A DNA stretch of 11,912 nt from Candidatus Levybacteria bacterium RIFCSPLOWO2_12_FULL_37_14 (lineage in GTDB: Bacteria > Patescibacteriota > Microgenomatia > Levybacterales > UBA12049). How positions within the stretch are numbered: position 1 is the first letter of the stretch; the number at the start of each line of letters is the position of its first letter. Below the pieces are notes generated by a model. The model was given only the letters and a program-made list of their open reading frames with translations. It was not told the DNA's origin and searched no databases. The translations under genes and the position numbers were made by a program. Location: the NCBI GenBank assembly GCA_001782645.1, contig MFPH01000064.1, positions 1 through 11,912 of the forward strand, in the 5' to 3' direction. Positions 4,980 through 10,860 of this stretch are shown here, one piece after another.

Positions 4980-5957
4980 ATGCGTAAACAGCATGGCTCG
5001 CCTTGCGGCGAAGCAGGTCAGATTCTTTTGATAGTAATCTTGGTAGCAGTAGTTGCTTCGACTATAGGATTGTCCATCACATCAAGAAGCATTATAAGCC
5101 TCCGGACGTCAACTGAGGAGGCGGAATCCCAAAAAGCACTGGCTGCCGCAGAGGCAGGCATCGAGCGTGCAATGCAGGGGAATATTCCCATCGCGTTGTC
5201 GGAGCAAACCGTGAACAATTCTGGGGGCGGAAAAAATTCTGCATATTTCACTAAAGTTGATGAGGTTCAGAGCTTCAGCTTTCTGCTGAATGGGGAAAGC
5301 AAAACGCTGGATTCAGCAGGCAATATTGCGAAGGTAATTCCAAATACAGTTCCGAAAGATGAGGGGGTAGATGTTTGGTTTATTAAACACAAAGATAATG
5401 GCGATCTTGATTATTCTGATTATTTCTCAGCCTCTCCTCAATTTTTAAATTTATATTGGGGATCTTCATCAGATGGGTGTGGAGATGCTGCTATTCAGGC
5501 AGTAATTGTTACGAGAGCTCAGTCGTCTCCATATGAAATTAAGTCTTATCGTTACGTTTATGATGGCTGTTCAACCAGAAGGACTGGGGAGTTTGGTAAT
5601 AATTTTACCCTAGCCAATTTAGGGTCATTTCCTCAAGATTACGATGATGATGGGAAAATAGACATGGCCTTTACAAATAGAACGCCTATAAATGATTTGG
5701 CACGTGGCATAGTACCTGCTAGCAAAAAGAATATAATTTTAATGAGAGTGATTCCTATTTACAAAGACGCAGCAATAGGAATAAATACATGCAATCCTGA
5801 CTCTGCCGGAGATAATTGTACATCCTTGCCTTCTCAAGGCTATGTAATAACTTCCACGGGAACATCGGGGCAGGCAGTCCGTAAGCTTACGATTTTCAAA
5901 GGATATCCACAGACTTATCTGCCCTATTTATCATATGGTCTTTTTGTAGCTAATTAA
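4980..5957 (+). CDS. PilX/GspK-like pilus assembly protein
   Basis: A 325-residue protein with leader MRKQHGSPCGEAG, cut before QILLIVILVAVVASTIGLSI. It lacks the +5 Glu, as GspK-type pseudopilins do. After the hydrophobic helix comes TSTEEAESQKALAAAEAGIERAM, the hallmark of the PilX N-terminal region ('S...a...A..AAEAGie.a'). The large extracytoplasmic part contains DYDDDGKID (residues 220-228), a D-x-D-x-D-G acidic loop of the EF-hand/dockerin/FG-GAP type that could bind calcium, and four cysteines in two pairs (C167/C197, C271/C280). The C-terminus YGLFVAN is a short hydrophobic end. GspK/PilX-type proteins cap the pilus tip. Its promoter places the transcription start at the ATG. The leader codons contain a small hairpin (TCGCC-TTGC-GGCGA, 4998-5011). 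pilM follows 9 nt later without an evident promoter. Confidence 0.85.
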   Translation: MRKQHGSPCGEAGQILLIVILVAVVASTIGLSITSRSIISLRTSTEEAESQKALAAAEAGIERAMQGNIPIALSEQTVNNSGGGKNSAYFTKVDEVQSFSFLLNGESKTLDSAGNIAKVIPNTVPKDEGVDVWFIKHKDNGDLDYSDYFSASPQFLNLYWGSSSDGCGDAAIQAVIVTRAQSSPYEIKSYRYVYDGCSTRRTGEFGNNFTLANLGSFPQDYDDDGKIDMAFTNRTPINDLARGIVPASKKNIILMRVIPIYKDAAIGINTCNPDSAGDNCTSLPSQGYVITSTGTSGQAVRKLTIFKGYPQTYLPYLSYGLFVAN

Positions 5958-5966
5958 TTTGTTGGT

Positions 5967-6998
5967 ATGATGTTTAATAAGTCTATCGGTCTGGATATAG
6001 GTTTAACTAAGATTAAAGCAGTCTCTTTATCAAGACAAAATAATAGTTTTGTTTTGGATAATTTTAGCGTAATGCCCTCCCCTCCTAAGGGAATGCTTTC
6101 TGAAGCCTTAGTCGATGAAAAGGAATTAGCCGAGGCTATAAAAAAAACAGTAGATAACTTAAAAATAAACAGTAAAAGCGTAAATATCGCGCTTTCCGAT
6201 AATAAAGTTTATACAAAGGTTATAGAAATGCCGATTTTGTCCGACAAGGAATTATCTCTAGCAATTTATTGGGAGGCTGAACGTCATATTCCGGTTGCAT
6301 TATCAACGATAACTTTAGTTTGGAATGTATTAAAACGACCAATGGGCGCTTCTACGGATGAAAAGATGCAGGTTCTTATGGTAGGAGCGCCAACCGATCT
6401 TATTGCTAAGTATCAAAAAATATTGCAAATGGCAAATCTTACTTTAAATTCGATAGAAACAGAAACATTGGCAATTGTCCGAGCTTTAGTTCCTCCAAGC
6501 TTTCCTCCAACAATAATTGTGAGCATAGGTGCGATCAATACTTCTTTAGCTATAATAAGAGATGGAGTTTTGGTTTTGACTTATTCAATACAAACAGGGG
6601 GAAATGCAATTAGCAGGAGTATAGAGGCGGATTTTGGGTTAACCCAATCTCAAGGGGAAGAATATAAAAAGACATATGGTTTTTCAAAAGAAGGCGTTGG
6701 TCAAAAAGTTGGTAAATCTACCGAACCAATTCTTGCTTCAATTTTGCTTGAAATAAGGAAAACCTTAGCTTGGTATTCGCAAAGATATAAAGACGATTCC
6801 ATAATTCAACAGATATTATTATCGGGAGGCACGGCGCGCTTACCGGGAATTGATCTGTTTTTTGCGGAAAATTTAGGCATAGAAACAGTTGTCGCAAATC
6901 CTTGGAAAATTTTGGGCGACAAACCTTTACCTGCGGAGATACTCAATAACACTTCTGATTTTACTATCGCATTAGGTCTTGCAATGAGGGATTTATGA
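5967..6998 (+). CDS. pilM: Type IV pilus inner-membrane platform ATPase-fold protein PilM
   Basis: A cytoplasmic, actin-like (FtsA/MreB fold) protein that binds the N-terminal tail of PilN and links the pilus alignment complex to the motor. It is 343 residues, normal length. Seen: phosphate-1 motif IGLDIGLTKIKAV (7-19), the SHS2-like region VNIALSDNKVYTKVIEMP and LSLAIYWEAERHIP, phosphate-2 region VSIGAINTSLAI (185-196), and adenosine motif LSGGTARLPGI (285-295). In the phosphate-2 motif the usual Asp is replaced by Ser (S186), which may weaken nucleotide hydrolysis. Two adjacent ATGs (5967 and 5970) are possible starts; neither has a clear Shine-Dalgarno. The stop overlaps the pilN start (ATGA, 6995-6998), and GAGG shortly upstream may serve pilN. 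Confidence 0.94.
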   Translation: MMFNKSIGLDIGLTKIKAVSLSRQNNSFVLDNFSVMPSPPKGMLSEALVDEKELAEAIKKTVDNLKINSKSVNIALSDNKVYTKVIEMPILSDKELSLAIYWEAERHIPVALSTITLVWNVLKRPMGASTDEKMQVLMVGAPTDLIAKYQKILQMANLTLNSIETETLAIVRALVPPSFPPTIIVSIGAINTSLAIIRDGVLVLTYSIQTGGNAISRSIEADFGLTQSQGEEYKKTYGFSKEGVGQKVGKSTEPILASILLEIRKTLAWYSQRYKDDSIIQQILLSGGTARLPGIDLFFAENLGIETVVANPWKILGDKPLPAEILNNTSDFTIALGLAMRDL

Positions 6999-7528
6999 GC
7001 ACAGATATTAATCTTCTTTTACGCACAGACGAAGAATCGTTAAAGCAAAAAAGAAGAATTAAAATTCTCAATTTTACTGCAGTAGCATCTTTAATAGGTG
7101 TTGGTTTGATATCTCTTGGTATTTTTATATTAATTCAAATTGTTAATCCCGAATCTCTCAAGAAAGAACAGGAAGATATGCTAGGGAGAATTTCTCAATT
7201 CCAAAATCGCCAAGTAAAACTTTTTGTTCTAAATAATAGGGTAGAAAATATTGAGAAAATTTTGAAGATAAGAAAGGATCTTTCGAAAGCAATGAATGGT
7301 TTGTTGGCAAAAATACCTAGTAACTTTTCAATAGACACATTTGAGATAGATGATAAAATGGTTATTATTGCGGGTCAGTCTAATTCTCTTTTTACAATTG
7401 GTGAATTCATAAATAATCTTACAGACATGGTTCGCAATAAAGAAATAATTAAATCATTAATGCTTAATTCATTGGTCATGGATGAGGGTAAAAATACTTA
7501 CCAGATTTCAGTAAAATCAGAGATGTAA
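6995..7528 (+). CDS. pilN: Type IV pilus assembly protein PilN
   Basis: A bitopic inner-membrane protein of 177 residues. The cytoplasmic tail starts MSTDINLLLRTDEE; the INLL motif is the conserved PilM-docking sequence. One membrane helix is at about residues 28-48 (FTAVASLIGVGLISLGIFIL), followed by a coiled coil (about 53-98, KKEQEDML...VENIEKILKIRKDLSKAM) and a ferredoxin-like C-terminal domain (about 103-175) starting LLAKIPSNFSIDTFEIDD. PilN pairs with PilO through the coiled coil and C-terminal domain outside the membrane. It overlaps pilM by 4 nt and is 1 nt from pilO, the canonical M-N-O order, which raises confidence well above what the weakly conserved sequence alone would give. 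Confidence 0.9.
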   Translation: MSTDINLLLRTDEESLKQKRRIKILNFTAVASLIGVGLISLGIFILIQIVNPESLKKEQEDMLGRISQFQNRQVKLFVLNNRVENIEKILKIRKDLSKAMNGLLAKIPSNFSIDTFEIDDKMVIIAGQSNSLFTIGEFINNLTDMVRNKEIIKSLMLNSLVMDEGKNTYQISVKSEM

Positions 7529-7529
7529 T

Positions 7530-8234
7530 ATGAATGAAAAAATAAACGCAGATTTAAAATCCTTAAAGTTTATTCTTAATAAGAATAAGGTTTACATTTT
7601 TCCGATTGTTGTTATTTTGGTTTCTATAATGCTTTTTTCCCAATTTGTAATTCCGCAAGCTGACGCATTACTTGCGGCTCGTGAGGAAGCGTTGGCAACA
7701 TCGCTAAAAATAGAAACATTAAAAGCAAATTTAGATATACTTACCAATATCAATGAGGAAACTCTTGATTCGCAGCTTAAGACATTGAGCTTGGCATTGC
7801 CTTTAAGTAAAGATTTTTTTGGAATATTAAACTCTGTTTATTCTACTGTCCAAAAAACAGGTGTTGATCTCGGTAATTTTTCTTTTAAAATAGGTGACCT
7901 TGCTAAGTCAGAAAACGGAGATAATTTCCCGGTAGTCAAATTATCTGCGCCTATTAATTCAGGTGTTACAGCCATAAATAGTTTTGTCGAAACCATAAGC
8001 AAGAATGTGCCCCTAGCAGAGGTTTATTCGGTCAAAATAGGCAACACATCCTCAACGGTAAGTTTGTCTTTCTATTACAGGCCGTTAAGCGCTTCCAATT
8101 ATAGTCAGGATGTTCGTATATCTTCTATATCTCAAAAAGGGTTGGAATTAATCAGTCAATTGGAGAAATTTGAGAATGCATCTTCTCTTTTAGAGCCATT
8201 GGTATCTGTCGCGACCTCTTCAGCGGCTCAGTAA
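7530..8234 (+). CDS. pilO: Type IV pilus assembly protein PilO-like
   Basis: A 234-residue bitopic protein directly after pilN: cytoplasmic tail MNEKINADLKSLKFILNKNK, one membrane helix at about residues 21-42 (VYIFPIVVILVSIMLFSQFV), a coiled coil (about 45-86) and an extracytoplasmic domain including VYSTVQKTGVDLGNFSFKIG and INSFVETISKNVPLAEVYSVKI, which fits the PilO ferredoxin-like fold. A Ser-rich tail follows. Sequence conservation of PilO is low in general; the call rests on topology, length and the M-N-O order. No pilP or pilQ follows. The unit ends in a hairpin terminator, consistent with a cell envelope without the classical secretin system, though those genes could lie elsewhere. 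Confidence 0.85.
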   Translation: MNEKINADLKSLKFILNKNKVYIFPIVVILVSIMLFSQFVIPQADALLAAREEALATSLKIETLKANLDILTNINEETLDSQLKTLSLALPLSKDFFGILNSVYSTVQKTGVDLGNFSFKIGDLAKSENGDNFPVVKLSAPINSGVTAINSFVETISKNVPLAEVYSVKIGNTSSTVSLSFYYRPLSASNYSQDVRISSISQKGLELISQLEKFENASSLLEPLVSVATSSAAQ

Positions 8235-8238
8235 GCTC

Positions 8239-8268
8239 CGCACGTGCTAAAACGTGCGTTTTGGTTTT
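8239..8268 (+). terminator. Rho-independent terminator of the pilus operon, overlapping the trmD 3' end
   Basis: A 7-bp perfect stem CGCACGT (8239-8245) / ACGTGCG (8252-8258) with a 6-nt loop is followed on the + strand by TTTTGGTTTT. It begins 5 nt after the pilO stop. The loop and 3' arm include the trmD stop and last codons on the other strand. In the - direction no T-tract follows, so it should terminate mainly the + strand transcript. Confidence 0.8.
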
Positions 8269-8963
8269 GAAGTTATGGTTTTGGGCGCCGTGCGTAGTAA
8301 ATCCGGACGAAGTCTGGCGGTTATCTTGAGTGAAATTTTGTTTCTCCAGGATTTTATTTTTTCATGATCTCCGCTTAATAATATGGATGGCACGCTAAAA
8401 TTTTTATAGGCATTGGGTTTTGTGTATTGTGGATATTCAAGAAATTGCGAAAATGATTCAACAGTTGTTACCCCCTCCTTCAACACTCCCTTTATAAGTC
8501 TTGTTACCGCATCCACTACAAGCATTGCGGGAATTTCTCCTCCCGTAGCTATGAAATCTCCAATAGACAATTCTTCATCTATAAATTTTTTTATCCTCTC
8601 ATCAGTTCCTTCATAGTGACCACAGACAAGAATAAGATGTTTAAGATTTGTAAATTCCAAAGCTTTTTTTTGATTAAAAGTTTTGCCATGAGGACTTAAA
8701 AGAATAATTTTCTGTTCGTTAATTGATAAATCTTTGTCTTTTGTTTGCGCGATTGCTTTTTCCAAAACATCAACTCTTAAAATCATTCCTAGGCCTCCTC
8801 CATATGGTTTGTCATCTACAACTTTATGTTTACCAATACCAAAATCTCTAATATTTACAAAATTTATTTTGACTAAGTTCTTTTTTTTTGCGTTTCTAAC
8901 AATGGAATAATCAAAAGGACCAATAAACATTTCGGGAAAAAGCGTTAGAATCGAAATCTTCAT
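8247..8963 (-). CDS. trmD: tRNA (guanine-N1)-methyltransferase, m1G37
   Basis: Methylates G37 next to the anticodon, using S-adenosylmethionine, to prevent +1 frameshifting; an essential cytoplasmic SPOUT-class dimer. It is 238 residues, normal length. Seen: N-terminal MKISILTLFPEMF, the DDKPYGGGLGM loop (50-60), the knot motifs LVCGHYEGTDERI (112-124) and ELSIGDFIATGGE (131-143), VVDAVTRLIKGVL (149-161) with D151 at the position of the catalytic Asp of E. coli TrmD (D169), and YPQYTKP plus the C-terminal tRNA-binding region ending ARLRPDLL. Its ATG overlaps the khpA stop (ATGA on the - strand, 8960-8963). rimM, which usually lies between khpA and trmD, is absent, and rplS does not follow. 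The stop codon lies within the convergent terminator. Confidence 0.97.
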   Translation of the reverse strand: MKISILTLFPEMFIGPFDYSIVRNAKKKNLVKINFVNIRDFGIGKHKVVDDKPYGGGLGMILRVDVLEKAIAQTKDKDLSINEQKIILLSPHGKTFNQKKALEFTNLKHLILVCGHYEGTDERIKKFIDEELSIGDFIATGGEIPAMLVVDAVTRLIKGVLKEGVTTVESFSQFLEYPQYTKPNAYKNFSVPSILLSGDHEKIKSWRNKISLKITARLRPDLLRTAPKTITSKPKRTF

Positions 8964-9211
8964 GCAAGAGGTTGCGGTGTGTTTTCAATTAATGCAATAT
9001 TTATTTTCTTATTTTGTTTTATTGCGGAAATTTTTACAACATTTCTAATAGCCCTTATAACTTTTCCATTTTTTCCGATAATTCTGCCCATATCGCTGGA
9101 TGCAACTGTAATAGTAAAATTAATCATTTCCTGATCTTCCAGTTCGCCAATTTCTACTTTTTCAGGGTTGTCTACGATTTGGGAAACAATATATTTTAAC
9201 GCTTTCTTCAT
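8960..9211 (-). CDS. khpA: KH-domain RNA-binding protein KhpA
   Basis: An 83-residue single type II KH domain. The core is INFTITVASSDMGRIIGKNGKVIRAIRNVVK, with the GxxG RNA-contact loop GKNG at residues 46-49, and the N-terminal helix MKKALKYIVSQIVDNPEKVEI is typical of the YlqC/KhpA family. In Firmicutes, KhpA pairs with KhpB (EloR/Jag) and affects cell elongation and sRNA binding; the role here is inferred from family only. It lies 5 nt downstream of rpsP and overlaps trmD by 4 nt, the classical rpsP-ylqC-(rimM)-trmD order found across bacteria, which supports the call. Confidence 0.93.
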   Translation of the reverse strand: MKKALKYIVSQIVDNPEKVEIGELEDQEMINFTITVASSDMGRIIGKNGKVIRAIRNVVKISAIKQNKKINIALIENTPQPLA

Positions 9212-9216
9212 AAAGC

Positions 9217-9447
9217 TTATTTGCCCACGATTTTTTCAACTGTTGGGCTCGGTTTTGCACCTTTTGAAATCCAATAATTATATCTGTCTTGATTGATTTC
9301 TTTATTCTCATTTTTCTCTCTTTTTTCGTACCAACCGAGACTTTCTATGGGTTCGCCATCGCGCCTGTATCTTTTTTCTGTTACAACAATGCGATATCTT
9401 GATTCACCGCGTTTTCCTATTTTTGATAATCTTATTACAACTGACAT
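9217..9447 (-). CDS. rpsP: 30S ribosomal protein S16
   Basis: A 76-residue S16, slightly short: MSVVIRLSKIGKRGESRYRI, VVTEKRYRRDGEPIESLGWYEKR and DRYNYWISKGAKPSPTVEKIV are the family's conserved blocks (K.G....p.YRivv.d.r..RdG..ie.lG.y.P.......... r...W...GA.ps.tv..l). I place the start at the ATG 9445-9447, where homology begins. The frame stays open a further 27 codons upstream to 9528, but that stretch (RRPVRRSFSEGG...) is translated repeat DNA, not S16. A promoter about 110 nt upstream and the repeat between give it an unusually long leader for this window. Confidence 0.95.
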   Translation of the reverse strand: MSVVIRLSKIGKRGESRYRIVVTEKRYRRDGEPIESLGWYEKREKNENKEINQDRYNYWISKGAKPSPTVEKIVGK

Positions 9448-9465
9448 ATTAAAAAATTCAAAAGT

Positions 9466-9526
9466 CCCCACTTCGCTAAAGCTTCCACCTTCGCTAAAGC
9501 TTCGGCGGACAGGTCGGCGGGCAAGC
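9466..9526. repeat. GC-rich repeat element in the rpsP leader
   Basis: CTTCGCTAAAGCTTC occurs twice in direct orientation (9471-9485 and 9489-9503), and TCGGCGG also occurs twice (9502-9508 and 9514-9520). On the - strand CCGCC ... GGTGG (with one G-T pair) can close a stem around GAAGCTTTAGCGAA. The base composition is markedly more GC-rich than the flanks. From memory, dispersed repeats of the form CCGCCGAAGCTTTAGCG are common in Patescibacteria assemblies; this looks like a degenerate or partly duplicated copy. Confidence 0.7.
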
Positions 9527-9556
9527 AAAACTCAAAATAAGCTTTGGCTAGTACAA

Positions 9557-9585
9557 ATTATACCAGTTTTAACTCTTTTGCTCAA
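9557..9585 (-). promoter_or_regulatory. Internal promoter for rpsP-khpA-trmD
   Basis: On the - strand, TTGAGC (9585-9580), a 17-bp spacer and TATAAT (9562-9557, perfect), preceded by TG one base before the -10 (extended -10). It overlaps the last codons of rnc. The predicted start near 9550 leaves a leader of about 100 nt to the rpsP ATG, containing the repeat element. Confidence 0.65.
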
Positions 9586-10225
9586 GAGCAGCTTTAGCTG
9601 CAGACGCTTCAGCTATTTGTTTTGATTTTCCTAGTCCTTCCCCAAATTTTTTTCCGTCAACGAAAACGCCTACTCTAAAAACTTTTGCATGGGCAGGTCC
9701 CGTTTCTTCCAGGACTTTATATAAAGGAGAGCCATGTTTTTCAGCCTGAATTTTTTCCTGAAATAAACTTTTGGGATCCTTAAATGCTTTCCTGTCGACT
9801 AGTTCTTGTATTTTTGGAAATAGAGAGTTATCTAAAAATTTAACCACGCAGGATAATCCTTGATCTAAAAAAAGCGCTCCTACATACGCCTCAAAGCTAT
9901 TTTCAAGAAGCGTCTCATTTTCCCGGCCTTTTGATTCTTCTTCTCCCCGGGAAAGCTTTAAAAGTAATCCCATCTGAAGCTCTCTGGCAATTCCAGATAA
10001 GCTTTTCGTGTTAACCATTAAAGACCTTAGATTAGTTAAATTTCCTTCGTCGAAATCCGGATATCTGACATATAAATAATTTGAAATTACAAAAGAAATA
10101 ATGCTGTCTCCTAAAAATTCGAGGCGTTCATTGGAGGCAATTCTGCGCTTTGCTTCATTCAGATAAGATCTATGGGTGAAAGCTTCTTCAAAAAGCTTAG
10201 AGTTTCTTAATTTTGGAAGATTCAT
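9569..10225 (-). CDS. rnc: Ribonuclease III
   Basis: A dsRNA endonuclease that processes rRNA precursors and other duplex RNA. It is 218 residues. The N-terminal RNase III domain (1-145) carries the signature NERLEFLGDS (32-41), containing catalytic E36 and D40, and the second metal site region LLENSFEAYVGALFLDQG (106-123) with E112. The residue aligning with E. coli D114 is N109. The C-terminal double-stranded RNA-binding domain spans about 148-216 (DPKSLFQEKIQ...SPLYKVLEETGPAH...FRVGVFVDGKKFGEGLGKSKQIAEASAAKAALE). It starts 3 nt after the nusB stop. A promoter for the downstream rpsP unit lies across its 3' end. The assignment is secure. Confidence 0.97.
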   Translation of the reverse strand: MNLPKLRNSKLFEEAFTHRSYLNEAKRRIASNERLEFLGDSIISFVISNYLYVRYPDFDEGNLTNLRSLMVNTKSLSGIARELQMGLLLKLSRGEEESKGRENETLLENSFEAYVGALFLDQGLSCVVKFLDNSLFPKIQELVDRKAFKDPKSLFQEKIQAEKHGSPLYKVLEETGPAHAKVFRVGVFVDGKKFGEGLGKSKQIAEASAAKAALEQKS

Positions 10226-10228
10226 GAT

Positions 10229-10573
10229 TTATAATTTAATGTTTCCTAATGCGCCGTTTACAAAAGAAGGACTTGAGTCTCCTCCGTATTCCTTTGCAAG
10301 TTCTACGGCTTCATCAATAATGACCTTTGTAGGTTGAGTTTTTTCAACCAGCAATTCATAGACAGCGAGCCTTAATATTGCCAGATCAACTTTGTTTATT
10401 TTGTCTATGGAAAATTCAGGCGCAGCAGCTTCTATTTTTTTATCAATAAAATCTTTTTCGCGTAATATAGTCTTGGTATAGTTGTTCACTATTTGTTTGT
10501 GAAAATCTATTTTAAATAAACTCTCGACTATTTTTTGCCGCTTTTTGTGTCGAGGGTCCAAGGCGGTTTTCAT
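10229..10573 (-). CDS. nusB: Transcription antitermination factor NusB (short form)
   Basis: An all-helical protein that, with S10 (NusE), binds boxA RNA in rRNA antitermination complexes. At 114 residues it is shorter than the usual ~130-140, the shortening being in the central helices. Recognisable are the N-terminal [19 protein letters not shown] and the conserved C-terminal half [47 protein letters not shown]. Its ATG overlaps the rpmF stop (ATGA, 10570-10573) and rnc follows after 3 nt. Reduced NusB would fit a streamlined genome. The call is firm despite the short length, because the C-terminal motif is diagnostic. Confidence 0.94.
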   Translation of the reverse strand: MKTALDPRHKKRQKIVESLFKIDFHKQIVNNYTKTILREKDFIDKKIEAAAPEFSIDKINKVDLAILRLAVYELLVEKTQPTKVIIDEAVELAKEYGGDSSPSFVNGALGNIKL

Positions 10574-10779
10574 TTTTTAGATTGGTCTTCTTTTTTTGGT
10601 TGTTTTATCTTTACAACTTGCTTCCCATTATAAAAACCGCATTGCTTACAAACAGTATGAGGATAGACTGTAGTTTTACAATTTGTACATACGGTAAATC
10701 CCGGAACCTGAAGTTTAATCGAAGCTCTTCTTTTTCCCTGCCTTGCCCGTGAATGTCTCTTTTTTGGTTCGTGTGACAT
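10570..10779 (-). CDS. rpmF: 50S ribosomal protein L32
   Basis: A 69-residue L32. The N-terminus [20 protein letters not shown] resembles the usual 'MAVPKkrtSk.r...RRs', followed by the zinc ribbon with two CxxC pairs (C31/C34 and C44/C47) in [27 protein letters not shown]. It is the first gene of the - strand block and has a promoter placed to begin transcription at its ATG. An alternative start further upstream in another frame is not supported. It overlaps nusB by 4 nt. Confidence 0.96.
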   Translation of the reverse strand: MSHEPKKRHSRARQGKRRASIKLQVPGFTVCTNCKTTVYPHTVCKQCGFYNGKQVVKIKQPKKEDQSKK

Positions 10780-10785
10780 GTAGGT

Positions 10786-10814
10786 ATTATACTTAATTTC
10801 CTATTTGTTCGCAA
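10786..10814 (-). promoter_or_regulatory. Promoter of rpmF-nusB-rnc (leaderless geometry)
   Basis: On the - strand, TTGCGA (10814-10809), a 17-bp spacer and a perfect TATAAT (10791-10786) are followed by 6 nt and the rpmF ATG at 10779. The spacing to the start codon is identical to the three pilus promoters on the other strand. Confidence 0.75.
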
Positions 10815-10837
10815 GACTTTTATTTCGGAAGACTTGC
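10811..10837. promoter_or_regulatory. Imperfect dyad overlapping the rpmF -35 (possible operator)
   Basis: GCAAGACTT (10811-10819) and AAGACTTGC (10829-10837) are inverted repeats with one central mismatch. Each half also holds a direct copy of AAGACTT, 16 bp apart. It overlaps the rpmF -35 at 10809-10814. It has no T-tract, so it is not a terminator. A regulatory role is inference. Confidence 0.4.
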
Positions 10838-10841
10838 CGAG

Positions 10842-10860
10842 AATTATTGTGTCAATAATT
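10842..10860. promoter_or_regulatory. Perfect 19-bp dyad over the -35/spacer of the macA-like promoter (possible operator)
   Basis: AATTATTG-TGT-CAATAATT is a perfect 8-bp inverted repeat with a 3-bp centre. It covers the putative -35 (10847-10852) and the start of the spacer of the promoter below, which is where a dimeric repressor would block RNA polymerase. No regulator gene is in the window. Confidence 0.5.

Noticed and set aside
5932..5966. Promoter upstream of pilM
   Set aside because: TAATTT at 5955-5960 has the right distance to ATG, but the -35 position reads CATATG, so co-transcription from 4945 is more likely.
9448..9528. 27-codon N-terminal extension of S16
   Set aside because: S16 homology begins exactly at MSVVIRL (9447); the upstream codons are repeat DNA with a biased RR/SFSEGG content.
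9575..9612. Possible terminator at the 3' end of rnc (GCAGC...GCTGC and CTCTT...AAGAG hairpins)
   Set aside because: No T-tract follows on the - strand; the bases are coding (AAKAALEQKS) and part of a promoter.
9293..9625. Long + strand ORF across the rpsP/rnc junction, and other antisense ORFs (for example 1119-1322, 3553-3819, 5018-5251, 8413-8616, 9014-9199, 10880-11062)
   Set aside because: They are shadows of well-supported genes in other frames, without recognisable motifs, promoters or ribosome binding sites.
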